The position numbers and the translations under genes were made by a program. From NCBI GenBank assembly GCA_030621085.1, contig JAUXIJ010000025.1, positions 1-40,252 on the forward strand: a stretch of DNA of 40,252 nt. Reading direction: 5' to 3'. Source of the DNA: Candidatus Cloacimonadota bacterium (GTDB taxonomy: Bacteria > Cloacimonadota > Cloacimonadia > Cloacimonadales > TCS61). Below the pieces are notes generated by a model. That model was not told the origin of the DNA. It worked only from the letters and a program-made list of their open reading frames with translations, and searched no databases. Shown here in pieces: positions 17,386 through 28,960 of this stretch. Positions within the stretch are counted from its first letter, which is position 1, and each line of letters starts with the position of its first letter.

Positions 17386-18864
17386 TAATAAACATACAAT
17401 CAAAATCAATCCTGCCCCCACAACAAAGACAACAGGAAACCAGAAAAGATATTTTGTAAAGAAAGAATTAGAATTACATTTAATAATCTCTGCTGTTAGA
17501 ATGGTTTTTTCAAAAAGTTTAGATTTTTTCAGGAATTCCCCGGTAGGTGAAACTATAAGAGAATAGCCTGTATTGGCAGCACGGTAGATCATCTTTCGTG
17601 TTTCCACAGCCCTGAATTTTGTCATAATAGCATGCTGGTATGTTCCGGCAGAACGTTTGAACCAGGCATCGTTAGTTATGTTCACGATAAAGTCCACACC
17701 TTCCCTGGCCATTCTGGTAGTAAGAAATTCAAATGCTATTTCAAAACAGATCAAAGGTGAATATGTGTTTCCTTCGATATCATAAAATTCCTGTTTTTCG
17801 CCGTATTCCCAGTTGGCTTGTCCCAGATGGATATTCCATAAAAACGGAAAGACATTCAACAGTGGAATTCGCTCTCCAAACGGAACAAGCACGTTTTTAT
17901 AATAGGGAGGATATATCTTTCCGTTCCTGTCAAAACGCGTGGCAGCATTGTAAAATTCATACTTACGTGAATTACCCGGTCCCAAATATTTATAATGAGG
18001 AAAGCCGGTGAAGATATCCTTTTCCAGAGTTTTAGTCTGATCCAGTATCCATCTTTTATTTTTTGGCTGCCGTAATAAATACATCGGAGTTGCCGATTCC
18101 GGCCAGATTATCAAAGCTGAGCCCTGTTCTGCTGCAAGAGCTGTGTAATCTTCATAATATTTCAAAGTTGTATCAAGATAGGCCTGTTCCCATTTTTTAT
18201 CTTGTGGAATACTTACCTGAACTATGGAAACTTTCGTATTTGTTTTAACCAATTTTATTGTGTGGAATCGAATAAATCCGTAACCAGCCCAGATGATAAT
18301 GACCGTTATCAAAGCAATTAAATTTCTTTTGTAATTATTTCTTAATTCATAAATAAAAATATTAACGAGAATAATGAGAGCAGAAAGAAGATAAATTCCA
18401 CCAATATCCGCCGGTTGTATAAAGGGAAGATAATCTCCCAGAGAATACCCGACATTAAACCATGGGAAGCTGAACTCACCAAAATTCTGCAAGTATTCGA
18501 AAGAGAGCCAGAAACAGATAAAAGCGGGATATTTTAGTTTTGGGTTTAACTTCCAGATAGTTCCAATTAAATTGAACAGGATGGAAAAATAGAGTCCGAA
18601 GAGAATCAAAGTACCAAAAAAACCGGGCCAGGTAACCAATGATATCCAGTGCAAACAGACCAGACCGTAAACAACTCCGAAGACAATGGCAGCTCGTACA
18701 ATTTGTTTTATACTCGGTTTTTCATCAAAGAAAGAAAACAGGGGTATCATTCCAAAGAAAACCAGGAATCCCAGATGAATCGGAAGCCTGCTTAAAGCCA
18801 AGAGTAATGCTGCTAAAGCCGATTTATAAAAAACGGAAGATCTCATAAAATCATTTAATTTCAT
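17344..18864 (-). CDS. lnt: Apolipoprotein N-acyltransferase
   Basis: N-terminal TM helices, WPESATPMYL (catalytic E), PLICFEIAFEF (catalytic C), NITNDAWFKRSAGTYQHAIMTKFRAVETRK. Confidence 0.95.
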   Translation of the reverse strand: MKLNDFMRSSVFYKSALAALLLALSRLPIHLGFLVFFGMIPLFSFFDEKPSIKQIVRAAIVFGVVYGLVCLHWISLVTWPGFFGTLILFGLYFSILFNLIGTIWKLNPKLKYPAFICFWLSFEYLQNFGEFSFPWFNVGYSLGDYLPFIQPADIGGIYLLSALIILVNIFIYELRNNYKRNLIALITVIIIWAGYGFIRFHTIKLVKTNTKVSIVQVSIPQDKKWEQAYLDTTLKYYEDYTALAAEQGSALIIWPESATPMYLLRQPKNKRWILDQTKTLEKDIFTGFPHYKYLGPGNSRKYEFYNAATRFDRNGKIYPPYYKNVLVPFGERIPLLNVFPFLWNIHLGQANWEYGEKQEFYDIEGNTYSPLICFEIAFEFLTTRMAREGVDFIVNITNDAWFKRSAGTYQHAIMTKFRAVETRKMIYRAANTGYSLIVSPTGEFLKKSKLFEKTILTAEIIKCNSNSFFTKYLFWFPVVFVVGAGLILIVCLLFRRRLTQKRYEKV

Positions 18865-19672
18865 AATCTATTGTACAGATCCAGATCTCATGGTTCGAAA
18901 GCAATATCAAAAAACCATTATCTATAAGAAAATCCAGCCACTGGAAAGGAGAGACAGCAAATTTTTTACCGGAAGCAAGATGCTGAAAATAGAATTTCTC
19001 TAATCTATATTTCTGCTGCCTGTCAAATTGAATTTTTCCCTCTAATTCTTCTTGAAATTGTCCTAATCTGTCAAACACGATCGTTTTAGCTTCTGCCAAA
19101 TCGTAAACAACTACATTATTTTTTTCCAGATTCAGAGATCGGGGTTTTGTAAGCTGGAATTTACCGAAAGAATAGAAATCATTTTCTTCAAATGTACGGG
19201 TCGTTACAATTTCTTTGCGGTTATCATCGTAAATATAAAATGTTTCGTCACTTGTAATCTCAAAAAGAGTGGGTCCAACAAAATCTACCAGTTTAAATTC
19301 GGTGATCCATTTACCGTCTTTATCGAATTTCTTTATCTTTTTCTGGAAGCTGTCCAACGCCAACAAGTTGCCATCCGGGGCAATGGTAATATCTGCGAGT
19401 TTGTTAAAATTTGAATGATCGAATCCCAAACCACCTATCGTGTTTATCTGCCTTCCTTTTTTAAAAATATGAATGTAGTTGCCTTCCATAATGAAAGCGG
19501 TTCTTTCCGGGTAGGAAAAAACACATTTTTGGGGAACGAAATTGATGTTGAATTTCTGAATAATATTTAATTTGGTAGGAATATAATCATTCCGCTGTTC
19601 TATGGATGAACACCCTCCCAATATATAAAGTGCAATTACCAAAGCCAATAAAGTTCGTTCTGTTTTTAGCAT
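18851..19672 (-). CDS. Lipoprotein with beta-propeller/NHL-like repeats
   Basis: Lipobox LYILGGCSS; DITIAPDGNLLALDSFQKKIKKFDKDGKW repeat pattern. Confidence 0.7.
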   Translation of the reverse strand: MLKTERTLLALVIALYILGGCSSIEQRNDYIPTKLNIIQKFNINFVPQKCVFSYPERTAFIMEGNYIHIFKKGRQINTIGGLGFDHSNFNKLADITIAPDGNLLALDSFQKKIKKFDKDGKWITEFKLVDFVGPTLFEITSDETFYIYDDNRKEIVTTRTFEENDFYSFGKFQLTKPRSLNLEKNNVVVYDLAEAKTIVFDRLGQFQEELEGKIQFDRQQKYRLEKFYFQHLASGKKFAVSPFQWLDFLIDNGFLILLSNHEIWICTIDYEIK

Positions 19673-19678
19673 AAGTAC

Positions 19679-21403
19679 CTATTTTTTTTCTGTGAAGCGG
19701 ATGTCTTTCAATTTTCCCTGAATGGTAGTTCTTCCCTGCCATGTATTGAATTCTAATGAATAAGCAATATCGATGAATAATCCTTTTTTCAGGAAGGGCA
19801 GAAAGTCACCCAGATTAAAACCGATAAGATCGAGCGTACAACCGTCTTTTACTACTTTCATTTTTAAGTGATTCTTGCCGACGTTATAAGGAAAGCCAAC
19901 CACCATCACACCTTCTGTATAAAAAGTTGGTCGCATGTTTCCCGGTCCGAAGGGAGCAAATTTATTCAACCATTCAAGCAGGTTTTCGTTGATCTCATAG
20001 AGTTCCAGTTTTGTATCTATCCTTAATGGTGGTATAAACTGTTCCGGTGTAGTATGTTCTTTAACATAACTACATAAACGGTTTTCCAGTACATCCACAT
20101 ACTCTGTTAATATGGAAAGACCGGCAGCATATTTGTGTCCGCCAAAAGTCTCGAGATAATTTTCCACCGAAGATAGTGCTTCGAACAGATCGAACCCGGA
20201 AATACTTCTCCCGGAACCGCTGCCAATTCCATCTTTGAAAGTGATCATTATTGTTGGCCTGTAATATTTTTCTACTAGCTTGGAAGCAACTATTCCGATA
20301 ACTCCGGGGTGCCAATCATCAGAAGATATCACAATTATTGGAGTTTCATCCAGATTTTTATATTTCTTCTCGATGATATCACAGGCTTCTATAAAAGTTT
20401 TCTGATCTATCTGCTGTCTCAGGGAATTTTCTCTTTCAATTATTTGAGCTAATTCTATGCTACTTTCTTCATCCGTAGCAACCAGAAGCTCTACGGCACG
20501 CATGGCGCTGCCCATTCTGCCAGCAGCATTAATGCGCGGAGCCAGTCCAAAAACAATATCGCTGGAGTTAAGTTCTTTCTCGGAAAGACCTGCAATATTT
20601 ATCAAAGCTGTTATTCCAATATTTTGCTTTTTTACTAATCTTTCCAAACCGATACTGGCAAATATCCTGTTTTCCCCCGTTAAAGGTACAATGTCGGCTA
20701 TTGTACCCAAAGCAACCAGGTCTATGTACTTATCAACAAATTCCTTGGAATCGATTTCCATTTTACTGTAAACTGCCATCAACAGTTTATAAGCAACTCC
20801 AACTCCAGCCAGTGCAACAAAGGGATATTTACAGTCTTCTAGCTTAGGATTAATAATAGCGTAAGCTGCTGGTAATTTCTCTTTTGGATTATGATGATCT
20901 GTAATTATAATATCCATACCCAGGCTATTGATCTGTTCAACTTCTTCAATAGCATTAATACCGCAATCGACACTGATAATTACCTGAGCGCCTTTTTCTT
21001 TGATTTGATCCACTCCGCAAAGAGAAAGTCCATATCCGTCTATCATGCGATGTGGAATATAATAGTTCACGATTGCACCCACTTTTTTTAACCCAAGATA
21101 CAAAAGGGCTGTCGAGGTTGTTCCATCCACATCGTAATCTCCGTAGATCATGATCATCTCTTTTTTATTAATGGCACGAATGATCCTTTCTACTGCTTTT
21201 TCCATATCTTTAAAAACAAATGGATCAAAAACGTCATCTAAGCTGGGATTAAAGAAATTATTGATTTCAACGGGATCGGTGATACCTTTATAAGCAAGCA
21301 TTTCCGCGATCATTTCCGGGCATTTTATCAGATTAGAGATCTGTTTTACTTGTTGCTTTTGTTCATCAGTTAAAGCTTCAGAGGTTGTCCACCTTTTCTG
21401 CAT
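19679..21403 (-). CDS. recJ: Single-stranded-DNA-specific exonuclease RecJ
   Basis: IYGDYDVDGTTSTALL, VDCGINA, ITDHHNPKEKLPAAYAIINPK, GLAPRINAAGRMGSA, SGSGRSISGFDLFEAL, FGGHKYAAGLSI. Confidence 0.97.
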   Translation of the reverse strand: MQKRWTTSEALTDEQKQQVKQISNLIKCPEMIAEMLAYKGITDPVEINNFFNPSLDDVFDPFVFKDMEKAVERIIRAINKKEMIMIYGDYDVDGTTSTALLYLGLKKVGAIVNYYIPHRMIDGYGLSLCGVDQIKEKGAQVIISVDCGINAIEEVEQINSLGMDIIITDHHNPKEKLPAAYAIINPKLEDCKYPFVALAGVGVAYKLLMAVYSKMEIDSKEFVDKYIDLVALGTIADIVPLTGENRIFASIGLERLVKKQNIGITALINIAGLSEKELNSSDIVFGLAPRINAAGRMGSAMRAVELLVATDEESSIELAQIIERENSLRQQIDQKTFIEACDIIEKKYKNLDETPIIVISSDDWHPGVIGIVASKLVEKYYRPTIMITFKDGIGSGSGRSISGFDLFEALSSVENYLETFGGHKYAAGLSILTEYVDVLENRLCSYVKEHTTPEQFIPPLRIDTKLELYEINENLLEWLNKFAPFGPGNMRPTFYTEGVMVVGFPYNVGKNHLKMKVVKDGCTLDLIGFNLGDFLPFLKKGLFIDIAYSLEFNTWQGRTTIQGKLKDIRFTEKK

Positions 21404-21444
21404 AAATTTATCCTTATTTTTTATTTAATTTAAATATAAATGAT

Positions 21445-21872
21445 TTGTCAAAGAAGATAATAAGCCGAATTCTGTAAATTGCCTAATAAGCAATTCAATG
21501 TCTATTTGTCTAAACCGGATATTGCTATACTCATCCGAGTTCAAAAAATGACCGGTTCAAGCTGCCTACCCGAGAGCCAATTGAACCGGGCCGATTCTAG
21601 CTCTCCTACTTGGCATTGCACCGGATAAGGCATTCCAAGCACCCCGATTCACACCGGAATCTGGTGGTCTCTTACACCACCTTTTCACCTTTACCTGACC
21701 ACTAAATCGAAATTCACAGATTTTAATTTAGTGGTCAGGAAGTCTGTTTCTGTGGAGCTTGCTCCCCGTTGCCGGGACTTCCCGTTAGGAAGTATCCTGC
21801 CCTCTGGTGTTCGGACTTTCCTCCTGACCACAAAATTTTGTGGTCAGGCAGACATTCTATCTTCTTTGACAA
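21445..21872 (-). ncRNA. rnpB: RNase P RNA (bacterial class A)
   Basis: Minus strand contains GAGGAAAGTCCGAACACCAGAGGGCAGGATACTTCC, GGTGAAAAGGTGGTGTAAGAGACCACC, and 3' ACAGAATTCGGCTTA. Termini pair as a 15 bp P1 (TTGTCAAAGAAGATA/TATCTTCTTTGACAA). Confidence 0.96.
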
Positions 21873-21878
21873 CACTTA

Positions 21879-22598
21879 TCAAGCGGGTTTTGAAACCAGT
21901 ATTCTCCCGCAATTCTCACAATTAATGATCTTTTGCCCTTCGTTAATTTCAATTATCAGTTGAGGCCTGATGTTATATCCGCAACCACCGCAAGCATTAT
22001 TATCGCTAAAGACAACAGCTTTTCTACCTTTGTTTTTTATCAATAATGCATATCTGCGAACAAGTTGAGAATTCAAATCTTTTGCTAATATATTACGTTT
22101 ATTTCTATATTCGGCAATATCTTTTTCAACATTTTCAATCTTTTTTCTAAGCTTTTCTTCATTAGCTTTCAGTTCGTCATCTGCTTTCTTTTGATCTTTT
22201 TTATCTACTTCCAATTGAACCTGGATGTTGACTTCTTCTTCCATTAACATAATAAGGTGGTCATCAATTTCAGAATTTTTATTTTCTAGGTGGCTTACTT
22301 CACTGTTCAGGGCTTTGTATTCTTTGTTCGTTTTAATCGTAAGAAGCTGATTTTTGTATTTATCGATCTTCTCATTATTAGATTTAATTTCCAATTCTTT
22401 TAGCTTTTGTGTTTTCAGATTTTCATCCAGGGCATTCTCTGTTTCTATAAGTTTATTGTTTGCTGTTTCCAGATTTTGCTTCAGGTTGCTAAGCTCTTCC
22501 GGAAGCTGCTTTGTGAGAATGTCTTTCTCCCCGATTATATCATCGCATTCTTGCATTTTGATCAGTACTTCTATTTCCTTGATCATCTCTTTCTCCAA
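21879..22598 (-). CDS. Zinc ribbon coiled-coil protein (DUF164/C4-type zinc ribbon)
   Basis: Long coiled coil then NNACGGCGYNIRPQLIIEINEGQKIINCENCGRIL. Confidence 0.9.
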   Translation of the reverse strand: MEKEMIKEIEVLIKMQECDDIIGEKDILTKQLPEELSNLKQNLETANNKLIETENALDENLKTQKLKELEIKSNNEKIDKYKNQLLTIKTNKEYKALNSEVSHLENKNSEIDDHLIMLMEEEVNIQVQLEVDKKDQKKADDELKANEEKLRKKIENVEKDIAEYRNKRNILAKDLNSQLVRRYALLIKNKGRKAVVFSDNNACGGCGYNIRPQLIIEINEGQKIINCENCGRILVSKPA

Positions 22599-22623
22599 AT
22601 TTATAAAGGTCTATATACTAAAA

Positions 22624-22652
22624 GAAGCATTTACCAATTTGGCAAATGCTTC
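22624..22652 (-). terminator. Probable terminator downstream of the FapA-like gene
   Basis: GAAGCATTT...AAATGCTTC stem followed by TTTT on the minus strand. Confidence 0.6.
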
Positions 22653-22729
22653 CTGTTATTTAAATCTATTAACAGATGATTCTACAATTTTACTTTTTAA
22701 CAGCCTCACTATATAAATACCTTTCAATA

Positions 22730-24028
22730 TTATTCATTATCAAAAGATTTTTCTTCCTCATTTCTGTCAACTTCATTTATCATCAATTGATTATCTTTTA
22801 TAGAAAACACTACGTTATTTAATTCCTCATTGATTAACTTCGAATGCTTAAAAATTCTCACACGTGTTTCGGGATAAACTTTTTCTAAAACTGTTATTTG
22901 GAAATCAATTAATTCATCCTGTAAAAGCTCGTCTATTCTTTTTTCATATTCTTCTTCCATTTCTCTTAGTTCAGAAGAAAGAAGAGGAATGATTTCTTCT
23001 TTTTCATCCGGATTATTTCTTGCATTTTCCAGTTTATCTTGTGTTCCTCGAATCATTTCTTTCAAATAAGGTGAAGCAGTGATCTCAATTTCGGTTAACA
23101 CCGAGAACGGACTTCCAACATTGGCTAATGTAATGTTGTATCCACATTGCAACAAGCAACTAGCAATGGAACTGTCTTTTTCACCTATGATCTTCTTTTC
23201 GGAGTGAAGATTGCTAAATCTTACGTTTTTGTTAATAGTTAAAATTCCGTTACAAACTATCCTGGCATTTTCTGCATATTCAATATTCGCATCGCCGTCT
23301 ACAAATACACCCTTATTCTTACAATCACTAATATTGCCTTTTACTCTTAAATTCCCAATAACCTCAACACGTGAATTTGTAATTACTCCATCAATTGTAA
23401 TGTCACCGTAAATCTTCAAATCTTTATCAATTATGTTTTCGTTAATAAAAAAATCAGATTTTACATGAAATTTATTCTGGTTATCGATAAAGGGATAACC
23501 GGGTTTCAAAGACAATATTTGGTTCTCCTTTTCTGCATAGTAAACGTTATCTCCCAGTAGATCGTCGGCATTTAAACTGGAAGTAACTCCAGAAGAGACC
23601 TGATTCCCAAAAATATCTAAGCCTGGTTCGGAAACATCTGTGATTTTCAACTCGGCAAGAACATGATGTTTATGGACCTTTTCAAAATTGTCCAGGTTAT
23701 TAATATCATAGGAAACCTCAGGATTGTAGCAGTTTTCTTTATCGAATTGATACGTAATTTCAGAATCTGCCAGCGGATTAGCTCCCTTAGCTATCAGGAA
23801 CGGAACATTGATCTCCTTCCGAATATTATTCTGCTCATTGAGTTTTTTTGCTTCATCAAATCCATTTGTAATACCGGCAGTACTAATGAGTTTAGTTATT
23901 TCCTTTTCATCTATCATGCCGGTATTATCATTAAAACTAAGGTAAGCAGATAGGTTATCTTCAGAGATTCTTAGAGTCAGATTTTTTGCAGAGTTCGTAT
24001 AAATTTTTTCTTCATTCTTTTCACTCAT
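22730..24028 (-). CDS. FapA (DUF342) family protein
   Basis: [20 protein letters not shown]...GLDIFGNQV...[59 protein letters not shown] (polymer-forming-like repeats). Confidence 0.85.
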   Translation of the reverse strand: MSEKNEEKIYTNSAKNLTLRISEDNLSAYLSFNDNTGMIDEKEITKLISTAGITNGFDEAKKLNEQNNIRKEINVPFLIAKGANPLADSEITYQFDKENCYNPEVSYDINNLDNFEKVHKHHVLAELKITDVSEPGLDIFGNQVSSGVTSSLNADDLLGDNVYYAEKENQILSLKPGYPFIDNQNKFHVKSDFFINENIIDKDLKIYGDITIDGVITNSRVEVIGNLRVKGNISDCKNKGVFVDGDANIEYAENARIVCNGILTINKNVRFSNLHSEKKIIGEKDSSIASCLLQCGYNITLANVGSPFSVLTEIEITASPYLKEMIRGTQDKLENARNNPDEKEEIIPLLSSELREMEEEYEKRIDELLQDELIDFQITVLEKVYPETRVRIFKHSKLINEELNNVVFSIKDNQLMINEVDRNEEEKSFDNE

Positions 24029-24413
24029 TTTTCATACTCTCTTTAATATAATTGATCACTTCCTGGGCGGAAGTACCTGATGTGAATATAGCTTTAAATC
24101 CTTTTGACTTGAGGAAATCTATATCTTCATCGGGAATAACTCCACCACCAAAAAGTAGAATATCGTCCTTTCCATTTTCTTTAAATAGCTCTGCTACTTT
24201 GGGAAAAAGAAAATTATGAGCACCAGAAAGAAGGCTGAGTCCAACAACATCAACATCTTCTTGAATAGCAGCATTTACAATTTGTTCAGGAGTCTGCCGG
24301 ATACCGGTGTATATTACTTCCATTCCCGCATCCCGCAAAGCACGTGCAATATACTTGGCTCCCCGGTCATGTCCATCAAGTCCTGGTTTTGCAATCATAA
24401 CCCTGATCTTCAT
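24021..24413 (-). CDS. Cobalamin-binding domain protein (methylmalonyl-CoA mutase C-terminal/small-subunit type)
   Basis: [46 protein letters not shown] (DxHxxG) ... [14 protein letters not shown] ... [12 protein letters not shown]. Confidence 0.92.
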   Translation of the reverse strand: MKIRVMIAKPGLDGHDRGAKYIARALRDAGMEVIYTGIRQTPEQIVNAAIQEDVDVVGLSLLSGAHNFLFPKVAELFKENGKDDILLFGGGVIPDEDIDFLKSKGFKAIFTSGTSAQEVINYIKESMKNE

Positions 24414-24545
24414 TGTTCTCTCCAAATCAGTATCATTAAAAAGCATATTTTATACCTCTATCTGCGCGTCAATCTTTTTCTACTCAAAAGGAAGGGTTGA
24501 CAGTTTTCAAATGTAAGATTATTAATGTAACATGAATAATCATAA

Positions 24546-25799
<1,254 letters not shown>

Positions 25800-25919
25800 G
25801 CAGTTATAAATAATTCTTGACATTAAAAAGGGCTATCACAAGGTAGCGCAGCCTTTGTAACAAGGCGCTATATAAAGAGTTATGTAATAGATAGATGGTG
25901 AATTTGGAAGGAGACTTGA

Positions 25920-26063
25920 ATGAAAAGAACTTATCAACCTCATAACCGGAAGAGGAGAAACAAACACGGCTTTCGTTCTAGAATGGCAACTAAAGCCGGA
26001 CGAAAAGTTCTGGCACATAGGAGAGCCAAAGGAAGATCGCGTTTAACCGTTAGCGATCAATGA
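25920..26063 (+). CDS. rpmH: 50S ribosomal protein L34
   Basis: [47 protein letters not shown]; below the ORF-track length cutoff. Stop overlaps the rnpA start (ATGA). Confidence 0.97.
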   Translation: MKRTYQPHNRKRRNKHGFRSRMATKAGRKVLAHRRAKGRSRLTVSDQ

Positions 26064-26371
26064 GATTTATAACCTCAAAAAGAGAGTACCAGAGTGTTTA
26101 CGAAGATAATACAAAATACGAAGGTAATCTCTTTATTGTTTTAAAGAAAAAAATACCTGATGACCTGTTTGCAGTTGGAATTGTAGTAAGTAAAAAAGTA
26201 GGAAAAGCTGTTAATCGCAATAAAGTCAAAAGGCGTGTAAAAGCGTTCCTCAGAGAAAATGCCTATATGCATAAAAGCGGGAAAAAAATTGTAGTCATTG
26301 CAAAACCTGAAGCCGGAAATGCTGAATGGAAGGAAATTGAAAAAGAGTTAACTGTTTTATTCTCAAAATAA
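26060..26371 (+). CDS. rnpA: RNase P protein component
   Basis: [28 protein letters not shown]. Confidence 0.96.
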   Translation: MRFITSKREYQSVYEDNTKYEGNLFIVLKKKIPDDLFAVGIVVSKKVGKAVNRNKVKRRVKAFLRENAYMHKSGKKIVVIAKPEAGNAEWKEIEKELTVLFSK

Positions 26372-26377
26372 ATAAAT

Positions 26378-26596
26378 ATGAAAATTTTTAATAAACTGGC
26401 TTTGCTGATACTCAGCTTTTATAAGAAATTTATTTCAGTTATACTACCACCCACATGCCGATTCACTCCAACCTGCAGTCAATATTCTTACGAAGCATTT
26501 TCCAAATACCCTTTTTTCAAAGCAATGAAGCTTTCAATATTACGAATTATTAAATGCCATCCCTTTCATTCGGGTGGACATGATCCACTTCCCTAA
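26378..26596 (+). CDS. yidD: Membrane protein insertion efficiency factor YidD
   Basis: [59 protein letters not shown]. Confidence 0.97.
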   Translation: MKIFNKLALLILSFYKKFISVILPPTCRFTPTCSQYSYEAFSKYPFFKAMKLSILRIIKCHPFHSGGHDPLP

Positions 26597-26605
26597 GGAG
26601 CAATT

Positions 26606-28201
26606 ATGGACAAAAAAACATTATTGGCAGTACTGTTGATACTGGTAGTATTTTGGATCAGCAGCGAATTTATCTGGAAAAGACAAAAACCCACGATAAC
26701 TCAGCAACCCATTACAGAAAATGTTATAGAAACCCCTGTTTCTTCTCAACCCGAAGTTCAGAGTGTTACAGAAATTCCCATTGAAACACAAACTGACGTT
26801 GATATTCAGAATGATATCACACTGGAAAACGATTTACTTAAGATCACCTTTACCAACCTTGGTGGAGAGATCATTTCCATCCAGGTAAAAAAGTATTTTC
26901 TCTCCGATAAAATCACACCTGTAGATCTAATTCCGGATAACAAATCCATCTTTAATATTGAACTTCAAATGAACACAGGTAATGTAATAACTCTTAGAAA
27001 TGTAGTATTCCATCATGAAATTTATGAAGAAAGCAACCGAGTGAGATTTTTTGCTCAAACAGAAAAGGGTGTAATCGAAAAGACCTTCACTCTCAGTGAT
27101 AACTATCAACTCGATTTTACTTTGAAAACAAATGGTTATGAAAACCTGAAAGGCTATAATCTCGGTATTGGCAGCGGAATTGCCGATACGGAAGAATATC
27201 TCAAAATGAAATCCCGCGAATATAAAGTTGTGGGACAATTGGATAATACAATCACGAAACTAACCCTATCCAAATTAAAAGAAAAACGTGAACTGTCTGG
27301 TAATCTGGATTGGGCTGCTGTAAAATCTAAATATTTTACTATGGCAGTAATTTCAGGCGATCTTATCGAAGTGAACAGGCTTCTGGCTTTCAAACAGAAT
27401 GAAAGTCCGGCAATGAACCTGAGTATTATTACTTCCAGAGCAAATTTTACTCATAACTTTCAACTTTATTTTGGACCGTTGATCTATGAAAACCTGAAGA
27501 TGTATGGCAATGGCATAGAGAGCACAGTGGAAATAGGACCGAAATTCCTGCAATGGATCAGCAAAATATTTATAGCTTTTCTTAAATTCCTCAACAGTAT
27601 TATTCCCAGTTGGGGAATATGTGTATTAGTATTTGCCATTATCCTGAAAGTGTTACTTTACCCGCTTACTCACAAGAGTTTTGAATCCAGCACCAAGATG
27701 CAGAAGATACAGCCCCTGATGAAAGAAGTTCAAGCCAAATACAAACATGATCCGCAGCTAATGAACACAGAACTAAAAAAATTATATAAAGAACACGGTG
27801 TTAATCCGCTTGGTGGTTGTTTACCCATGCTGTTGCAAATGCCTATTCTGTTCGCACTTTATCCTATCCTGCGTTATTCCATCGATCTTCGTCAAGCGCA
27901 TTTTCTCTGGCTGCCGGATCTTTCCGAACCCGATCCTATCTGGTTGCTGCCGATCCTGATGGCAGTTTTCATGTTCGTTCAACAAAAACTGATGGCGCCT
28001 TCGAAACAAACTCTGGAAAAAATGGATGAAAAACAAAGAGCTACCCAGCAAAGCCAGAAAATGATGATGTATTTTATGCCTATTATGATGTTCTTTATTT
28101 TCAAATCACTTTCATCGGGATTGGTTCTGTATTGGACGGTTTTCTCTATTATCGGTACTATTCAGCAATACATTATCAAGAAGAAATTCAGTAGGAAATA
28201 A
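26606..28201 (+). CDS. yidC: Membrane protein insertase YidC
   Basis: N-terminal TM + periplasmic domain; MQKIQPLMKEVQAKYKHDPQLMNTELKKLYKEHGVNPLGGCLPMLLQMPILFALY. Confidence 0.97.
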   Translation: MDKKTLLAVLLILVVFWISSEFIWKRQKPTITQQPITENVIETPVSSQPEVQSVTEIPIETQTDVDIQNDITLENDLLKITFTNLGGEIISIQVKKYFLSDKITPVDLIPDNKSIFNIELQMNTGNVITLRNVVFHHEIYEESNRVRFFAQTEKGVIEKTFTLSDNYQLDFTLKTNGYENLKGYNLGIGSGIADTEEYLKMKSREYKVVGQLDNTITKLTLSKLKEKRELSGNLDWAAVKSKYFTMAVISGDLIEVNRLLAFKQNESPAMNLSIITSRANFTHNFQLYFGPLIYENLKMYGNGIESTVEIGPKFLQWISKIFIAFLKFLNSIIPSWGICVLVFAIILKVLLYPLTHKSFESSTKMQKIQPLMKEVQAKYKHDPQLMNTELKKLYKEHGVNPLGGCLPMLLQMPILFALYPILRYSIDLRQAHFLWLPDLSEPDPIWLLPILMAVFMFVQQKLMAPSKQTLEKMDEKQRATQQSQKMMMYFMPIMMFFIFKSLSSGLVLYWTVFSIIGTIQQYIIKKKFSRK

Positions 28202-28203
28202 TT

Positions 28204-28860
28204 ATGCGAGAATTAGTTAAAGAAGGAAAATCTACCTCGACTATCATTAATGAATTTATGAAAGAATTCAAACTAAAGCTTGATGATTTTAAATTTGAAG
28301 TTATAGAAGAAGGTTCCAATGGTTTTCTCAAACTTTTCGGTTCCAAACCTACAAAAATAAAATTTTTCTTAACCGACGTTTCCGAGAAGATCAAAGAATT
28401 CGCAGAAGGCATTCTTGGTCGTATGAATGTCGAATTTGAATCAATCCAAGTTAAACACGAAGACGGTCACTACAACGTACACATCGATGGCAGCAAAGAT
28501 CCGGGTTTTATCATCGGTAAGGAAGGCAAACTATTAGACAGCCTGCAGCATCTTCTTAACCAGATGATAAACAAAGCCGAGAAAAAAAAGTTCAGAATAC
28601 GTATTGATGTCGATGGTTACAGGAAGCGTCGTGAAGATGCTCTAATCGAAAAAGTCAGGAGTATCTCTGATAAGGTGAAACAACGCGGAAAAAGCATCAC
28701 CATGGAACCGCTTCATGCTGCCAACCGAAGGATCGTTCATCAATTTATAGAGAAAGATAAAAGTTTGCAGACGATGACGATCGGTGAAGGTGAAATAAAA
28801 AGAGTTGTGATCCTTCCTGCTGAAAGATCTCAGGACAGACAAAAAAAAGAAGATAAATAA
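28204..28860 (+). CDS. Jag/KhpB family RNA-binding protein (Jag-N, KH, R3H)
   Basis: GFLKLFGSKPTKI...FIIGKEGKLLDSLQHLLNQMINK...AANRRIVHQFIEKDKSLQTMTIGEGEIKRVVI. Confidence 0.95.
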   Translation: MRELVKEGKSTSTIINEFMKEFKLKLDDFKFEVIEEGSNGFLKLFGSKPTKIKFFLTDVSEKIKEFAEGILGRMNVEFESIQVKHEDGHYNVHIDGSKDPGFIIGKEGKLLDSLQHLLNQMINKAEKKKFRIRIDVDGYRKRREDALIEKVRSISDKVKQRGKSITMEPLHAANRRIVHQFIEKDKSLQTMTIGEGEIKRVVILPAERSQDRQKKEDK

Positions 28861-28960
28861 ATTGTACTTGCTTTGATTTTGCTTTGTATTTAAATATAAG
28901 AAAAGAATTTTCTCGACAATACTTATACTAAGAAAAAAGTAAGTAAGCATGGAGATGTTT

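Noticed and set aside
20457-20771. 104 aa plus-strand ORF inside recJ
   Set aside because: Antisense shadow of a strongly conserved CDS; the same applies to 5947-6411, 10946-11353, 15099-15944, 24928-25338, 26927-27553 and 37143-37466.
21731-21963. Plus-strand ORFs of 64 aa in the rnpB region
   Set aside because: They lie largely within the RNase P RNA gene, read antisense; coding signal is spurious.
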